A stretch of DNA of 64,000 nt from Synaphobranchus kaupii. Its lineage: Eukaryota > Chordata > Actinopteri > Anguilliformes > Synaphobranchidae. Position 1 is the stretch's first letter; each line of letters starts with the position of its first letter. Both the position numbers and the translations under genes were made by a program. The DNA is taken from contig CM056381.1 of assembly GCA_029718625.1 (NCBI GenBank), forward strand, positions 59,204,157 to 59,268,156. Direction: 5' to 3'. The notes under the pieces were generated by a model. That model searched no databases, was not told where the DNA came from, and worked only from the letters and a program-made list of their open reading frames with translations. Of the stretch, positions 57,671 to 64,000 are shown one piece after another.

Positions 57671-60600
57671 GGATAAACTGCCTGCAGTAGAATAATACTT
57701 AGCTACACCCATTAGGCAGGAGTAAGGTACAGGGTAGTGCAGCTGCAGCATTAAATCAACCCAGTGACCACAATGGGAAGAAGATCCAAGATAGCTGCAG
57801 CAGAGAGGGAGCAGTTTCTACTCAAGACAAAGCAAGGGTCAATTAAGCCAGTTAGCCAGTTAGGTTTCCTATTTATGCTGCTCTGTTTACTTTATCTGTG
57901 TGCTCCTGAGAAAAGGACCAACAATTACTCTCTTAGTTTCAAAGTATTTGTTAACTGCAAATAGGAGTGGCAGGGAACTTCTACGTATGTCCAAATATAT
58001 CTTGGCATTAACAAGCCTACCAATGTAACAAAGGATTACTATTAGCTTAATTGTATCTACTGTGTTAGCTCTGCCTTTGGCTTTAACTAACAGTCATTTT
58101 AGCTTTTTATAATGATTACAGATTTTCAAAAATACACATTGTAGCCCATTCTCCATGTTACTCAAAATGATTTACTGAACAGTCAGGTCACAGTTTAATT
58201 TGTTTTAGGTGAGGTACCAACCATTGGCCCTCCAACCAGAGAATACCATTGAAAACTGCAAATAAAACATATAAATGGCCTATAAATGCAGACTAAATTT
58301 GTCTGACCTGTTCTAACTAGTCTTTCTGTGTACTTCCTTTCATTGTCACTGACATAACATGTTACACTTCTGTATATCTGTTCTTGTCCCATGTATATGT
58401 GGTTTGCTTATGTTTACTTATTCCTGTTTTTTTATTTATTGTACTTGTAGTGCTGTACTGCGCTTTGAGTGTAGGGAAAAAAACTATAAATAAAATGTAC
58501 TATTATTATTATTATTATTATTATTATTCCATTAAAGGTTTAAGTGAAATGTTATGAAAGTGATTCACAGATGGTCCTTTGAACAGATAAACCAATGTTC
58601 AGACCTCACCAACCACCAACAGAGAGAGAGACAATTACATTTAACAATCAGATAATCAATGTATTATTTTACTAACCTAGTCTCTCAATGCATTTATACA
58701 TGACCATAACCAACCTTTTAAATGAGATACTTGAAGGCTTTTTTAGCTGCATGTTATAGGAACAGAATATGTCTGAGAATGACCAAAAGATGTCAGATAG
58801 TTCAGTCACACACTGCTAATGATTTCCACAATTAAGTTTCAGACTGCACTGGGAAGCAGTTACTACCAAGGACTTCTCAAACAGTGACAATACCACATTT
58901 TGGAGCAGCCAATGGACTCATAACTAATAACAGTGTACATTCCCTAACAACATTCCCTGGGATAATACCTCACAATGACAGGTGTGGGTAGAGATCAAAA
59001 AGATGGCAGAAGCCCAAACGAAACATGAATCAACATCATTAGTTAGAAAAAATACGCTATTAAAGGGCACGGGATTTCTTTAAATTGATGTGGGTGGTTG
59101 CAACTTGGCCTGTGGCCCATAGCTCCATAGTCGCAATGTCCAGGTGGGACACTAATGTCATATATGCACAGGCATGCCACAATTTCAATAAACATCCAGC
59201 TGTGTAAACAGAGTCAGACAGCATGAATAAAAAGCTGAGTCAATTAACAGGATAAGCAAATCAGTAATTACTGGACAACACAACACTATTCTACCAATAT
59301 GTATTTCAGTTGTCAGTTCTTACTTGTCACTTATTCAATATAAATCAAAAAGAAAAAACTACGTAGAGTAGTATGTTTATAATGTACAATGTACATTATC
59401 TCAGCTGTGCAGATCCGTTAAGTCTGAAGGTTAGGCTTCAGAGCATGCTGTGCAGGAGATTGAAAATGCTCTGTCTTCAACCATCTCTGGATTTTCACTG
59501 TTGCTAGGTATAGAGGACATATCAGTGATGTAGCTATCGAAGCAACATTAGTCATGGTTGGTGCTTAAAATCTGTTGCTATTACCAAAACATTGCCGTGG
59601 AGATTTTATTAATATTGAAAAATTAAGATTAGTCAGTATACAATAATATCCTGTTATAGGCCTACCTAAATCTTAAAAAAACTCCCAATATAGGCAGTAG
59701 GCCTACGTCTACTAGCTAGGTTACTTCACAACGTTGAAAAAAAAAAAACGTTGACTTTTAATCTTTTTCTGGATATAGACTACGCATAACAAAGACAAGC
59801 CATCTCCGGTCGACCTTCTCAAGCGTTTTTTAATTTTTTTTATTCAACTGAACATGTCCATATCGTGACCAATATACCGTTTGGGATTTATCGGTATGAA
59901 TGACACGTTTACCTAGTAGGCTAAATGAAGATTATATGGCAGTAAATGTTAATGAAATTCAGCGTTTTAGTTGAGAAAAATATTCATTACGCTTCACCTT
60001 TAAAAATCGAGTTATGTAGCCTATCGTTGCCAACTTATTTGCTTTCATGACGCAAATGTTAATACAAAGTTAATTAAAACTTGCCTAAATGACTCGCTGA
60101 CAGCAATTAATGACTGATTAGACGTTTCCCCAGTCTCCTTCCATAGGCTACTGGTAGCCTATATTTCGGTATCTGCTGTCATCAGCTAAGGTTATGGCGC
60201 ATGTGAACTTTCACTCTGCAACACGCTTTTGGAACCACATTATGTTCTAAAAGGATATGCATTTATATATCAGGCATGCTATGCAGAGGAGTTGTGTTTT
60301 TCATATAAGCTTCAGACGGTGGAGTTTCTTTATTAAATGTTCAAAATAAAAGAAAACAGTGATGTAATTTATAAATAAAATAAACGTAGGCTACTTTACC
60401 TCAAGATTGCTGCCATGAGCACCATCAGAAATCCCGATTTAGATTTCTTAGAGCTGTAAAAATTAGTTTAGAATCCGTCAGGTATTTAATGTAGCCAATA
60501 GTATTTGCCCAATCCACACGATTAAAGGAAAGGGAGTTGTTGATTGATTTTCTTGTATCTCTGATTTCTAAGTATTCGAATTTAACCAAAATCACCCTTC

Positions 60601-61227
60601 AACAGCCAGGATGTTAATTAAATAAACATTAAATATTCCGATTAATTCAGGCAATAAATGCGCATGTCTGAAATAGACTGACAAACTTCCGTTAATGAGG
60701 AAATCCTGACAAGTTTATGATAAAAAACGTGATGCTCAACTGTTCCCTCTAACATTTCTTCTTGCCATGTCATGATGCATTAAAAGTGTATCCATTCTCT
60801 AAACGCAAAACCACGAACGCATCTGACATCAAGGAGGAGTAAAGAGATGGGCTGTAACCTTAAACTTTCAACAGCTGCGTTTGCTCATATCTTTGCGTAA
60901 TTCAGACAGCAAGCCCTACTATATAAAAATAAAACAAATTATTACTCCTGTTGGCATGATGCGCTGAATCAAGGTGGCACCAATCCAAAATGTCTCCATT
61001 AGTGGTAGTCCAGAGCTCACAACTATCCGATGCTCCGTTAAATGATAATGATTCTTTATTTCTCCCTCATCTCCCGAGTCTGGATGCGTTGCCCTGTACA
61101 GTAAAACGCCAATATTCCCTTTGCCAGTAGTACAGAGGACGACGAGCGCGAGAACCGATCAAAACGGACCGAAGCTGCACCTAGTGGTCTCCCAAAGAAC
61201 TTCAGCACAACAATGTTTTAAAGCGAC
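57671..61227. other. Upstream sequence, no recognised gene
   Basis: A LINE/SINE-type tail (CTGCGCTTTGAGTGT...TATAAATAAAATG) lies at 58458-58500 and runs into a (TTA)n run at 58501-58528. The part at about 60950-61200 has more CpG and could be a transcription start region, but no exon boundary can be fixed. Confidence 0.4.
58501..58528. repeat. (TTA)n microsatellite at a retroposon tail
   Basis: About nine TTA units directly after the repeat tail, as left by fish non-LTR retroposons. Confidence 0.8.
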
Positions 61228-61367
61228 CAACATTGTAATTTCTTTGCAAATTTATAAAGGTATTGGATCTCCCACATGGCCACATCCGATTAGAAGCAGC
61301 ATAAAATCGGATGTGGCCATGTGGGAGATCAATACCTTTACAAATGAGCAAAGAAATTACAATGCTG
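61228..61367. repeat. Near-perfect hairpin, about 60-bp arms
   Basis: Arm 61228-61290 and arm 61306-61367 are reverse complements with only about five differences and one 1-base gap. They are separated by a 15-base loop (TAGAAGCAGCATAAA). The core GATCTCCCACATGGCCACAT plus CCGAT is perfect. Confidence 0.9.
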
Positions 61368-61887
61368 TTTACAATGTTATATATGTCCAATGCACATAAG
61401 ACTATAAGTAACAGGACTAACTTGTTGTATTTCTTCTCTAGTAGTGGGTTTTATAGTTTCACTATGTTGATAAAATGATATGCCCTGCTGGTAAAATGGC
61501 AAAAGGAGACAAACAGATTCGATTTAATGGTTGATTATGATATAACAGCACAAACTTCAAGGGCCCATAAGCTGTGGAAAGAATGTTTAGAATTCACAAG
61601 AGGATTGGAATCCTATTAGTGAAGAAGTAACATGAATAGAAAAGGATGGAAAATTCTTGGAGAGCTCTAAGAAATGCCATCACCAGACGCGATGTGTCAT
61701 CATAGTTTGTTCTTGAGTCATTTGGACCCGTTCTTTAGTTGGATCTGTGATATTTCACCAATGGCTGTTGTGAAAATACAAAACGAAATTACTAAATTCT
61801 TCAGAAAAATTGGCCTATTTAAAGGGGTAAATCAGCCCCATTCCCATTAAACATGACAAAATATTACTTACTCCAGAGGCTCTAGAG
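61368..61887. other. Sequence with no recognised feature
   Basis: No coding or structural signal was seen. Confidence 0.5.
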
Positions 61888-62085
61888 CAGTGTTTCTCAA
61901 CCCTGGTCCTGGAGGGTCACAGGGTATGCTGGTTTTTGTTTTTGCCGTAATATCGGCAACCAATTCAGACACAAGAAACCAGGTGTAGTGAATTAATTGT
62001 ATTATCGGCTGCTCAATTAATTACCGAGTAACAACCAAAACCAGTATACCCTGTGGTCCTCCAGGACCAGGGTTGAGAAACACTG
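61888..62085. mobile_element. hAT-type MITE, 198 bp
   Basis: It starts CAGTGTTTCTCAACCCTGG and ends with the exact inverse CCAGGGTTGAGAAACACTG. Inverted similarity continues through TCCTGGAGG and ACAGGGTATACTGGTTTT. CTAGAG occurs directly on both sides, the visible part of a target duplication. This is a widespread fish/vertebrate hAT terminal type. Confidence 0.85.
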
Positions 62086-64000
62086 CTAGAGGGTGCTGTA
62101 TTTTTCAATGCATCAGATTATTCTGCAGTACACCAAGATCAAGATTTACTGAAGTAGTGATTTTTGTTTCAAGCTTTTAAAAGCAGTCTGCCTGTCACCT
62201 TGCTCATTTCATCACTGAGAAATGGTCCATTGGAATAGATATCACAACGTGTACCTTTCTTCGTTGTTATCATCTCTCAATTCATTAAAGATATTAGATA
62301 TATTCATATCCATACAAGTTTGTACTCAAGTGAATGTTTTTGTGTTCTTTTTTCATTATAGCACTCACAGGATGGTCCTGGACAATCAGTGGGATTTAGT
62401 CAGGAACACATTTAGTCAGTTTATGGGCATGTGCAGTTCAATCAAACCACCACAAAACTTACAGGATTAGGCTGGCACCGTATTTAATAAGGTCTGCTTT
62501 ACTTGCAAAATAGCAGATGGAAATAAGAGGTTATTGCCCATGAAAATGGATTTTTATTGTGTTTGATAACTAGAATTTTGATTGATTGGTCACATACAAC
62601 CAAGATAACAAAAGTAACAAAGATACTTGCATTGTTGTGCTAAGTCTGTTTGAGTTGCACATTTCTAGCATGCTAAATTCAGCTCACTGATTACATCTTA
62701 GTTCCACGGCATTAGGAAGCTATCAAGCCGTGGTAAAACAGATTGTTGCTACTCCAAAATGACTTCCTACCCGCCTGGTAATGTAATTAAAAAGGAGTTG
62801 AATAAATTAAGAAATAATAATACACTTTGTGATTCTGTGCTTCTTGTTGTGTTAACTGCAGCATATAGTGGTTTCATGGGGGGGTTTTTTAAGAGGAGAA
62901 AATATATTAATGGTATTTTGTATCAGTGAAATAATTTGGTTTCATTTGGGGGGTACATAAAGCATTCCCAGGATGTTAACTCCATTTTGTTTATTATAAT
63001 TATAGCCTAGTGTTTAAATCAGCTATGGCGTAAAGACACAGAGGTTTGTATTTGGACGTTATTGCTACAACTCATGCAGTTTATTTAAGCGGTTTCATTA
63101 CACCTGCCCAGTAGCTATTTTATTAGTGACTGACCTGTATGTTAACCGATGCATACAAGGCTGATTTGGAGATGCACAACCTCAGTCAGGTATGAAAAGA
63201 CAGCAAGACCATGCACTGATAATTGAAGCTTTGAAGTTCAGAACCATATTTTTCAAGTTGGGTGTAATTTTTCTGATAAATGTTTAGCTATTTGCAGTTA
63301 TACTTTTACACTATTATTCTTAGTGATTTAAGTATAAAACATTTTTTATTTTGTCATGCAAAAAATCCCACCAATTTAAAATAAACAAAAATGTTAATTT
63401 TCTCAAAATTCGTAAAAATGGGGTGAGTATGTTTTGTAAAAAACTCTCTTAAATTTGGTTAGCTGCACTTTTTCTATTGTAGTAGCTGCTCTTGTCAAAA
63501 GGACATGACCCATGTTGTAGAGCAAGTCTTTGTAATTACAACGAAACCCCAGTTATGGTTGTCAAACTGTTGGTCTCAAAAGTAGAGGTAGGTAGGCCAA
63601 AAGTGGAGTAGGCCAAAAGTACAGTGAAACAGGACATTTTGCCCCTAATTTTCATAATGATGGTTTGGTATCCCATATGGTATGCCAATGGTCATTACTC
63701 CAAGGGTACATTATGGGTGTCAAATATCAGATGGATCTGAGAGATCCGGAATAAAAAGGAGCCATTTTTCCCTCGGAATTACCCTCATGCGAGTCTTACA
63801 CCAACGTGCAGTGAGTTGCTGTCACAGCGCAATTGTATTTGTTTCTGAATCCTCCCTAATTACACCAAAAGGTACTGTTTTATGCACACATTTCTGCGGT
63901 TCACTCCTTTGGAAATGCTGTAAGGATGATTCCTCCACCCAAGGACTGGTTCTGTTCTCTTTTCTTTATTTTGATTTTTATATTCATCCCAATCTCCGAA
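62086..64000. other. Sequence with no recognised feature
   Basis: AT-rich with short homopolymers. No gene, RNA or element end was recognised. Confidence 0.5.

Noticed and set aside
1..64000. CRISPR arrays, rRNA genes, bacterial or phage operons
   Set aside because: No spaced short repeats, no rRNA-like conserved blocks and no tightly packed coding frames. The window is vertebrate-type.

Overview
The window looks like vertebrate, almost certainly teleost fish, nuclear DNA. It is AT-rich and has no operon-like gene packing. It is crowded with fish-type DNA transposons: many Tc1/mariner families (one with terminal repeats of the Sleeping Beauty/salmonid type), PIF/Harbinger, hAT, piggyBac-like and Kolobok-like non-autonomous elements, and SINE-type tails. 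I would not name a species from sequence alone.

The only host protein-coding sequence I recognise with confidence is on the minus strand at 52420-52882. It is the first coding exon of a neuroligin, closest to neuroligin-1. It has a signal peptide, the start of the cholinesterase-like domain, and a consensus GTGAGT splice donor at 52419. A good acceptor at 53196 implies that the exon carries 313 nt of 5' UTR and that an upstream non-coding exon exists. Transcription runs toward lower coordinates, so I infer that 1-52419 is one very long intron. That fits the known giant introns of NLGN1. The region 53196-64000 is upstream intron and/or 5' flank.

Intron layout from low to high coordinate: a decayed Tc1 and a GCGTC-rich inverted-repeat element (0.3-2.1 kb); a hAT MITE (2.6 kb); a Sleeping Beauty-type foldback fragment fused to a Tc1 fragment (4.0-4.6 kb); a 2.9-kb Harbinger-like element with other elements inside it (5.3-8.2 kb); a 2.2-kb inverted-repeat element holding two tRNA-like modules (8.4-10.6 kb); a Harbinger element with transposase remnants and a nested Tc1 (12.7-15.1 kb); a candidate small gene or pseudogene (17.5-17.8 kb); a full-length decayed Tc1 (18.8-20.3 kb); a piggyBac-like MITE (22.3-23.3 kb); a Harbinger element inserted in a foldback copy (26.2-27.9 kb); a Kolobok-like element (28.9-30.5 kb); a 3.9-kb element that has swallowed two Tc1 copies (34.2-38.1 kb); a CpG-dense promoter-like patch (39.0-39.4 kb); an IR/DR-type Tc1 (40.5-42.1 kb); an inverted pair of a Tc1-containing block (42.3-43.1 and 46.5-47.4 kb); and the most complete foldback element (47.4-48.5 kb).

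Upstream of the exon are a second Kolobok-like element (56.8-57.7 kb), a near-perfect 60-bp-arm hairpin (61.2-61.4 kb) and a hAT MITE (61.9-62.1 kb). All transposases are broken or partial. The most interesting points are the Sleeping Beauty-ended element that is palindromic through almost its whole length, an open frame encoding only the DNA-binding half of a Tc1 transposase, the motif-studded 3.9-kb host element, and the tRNA-module inverted-repeat element.
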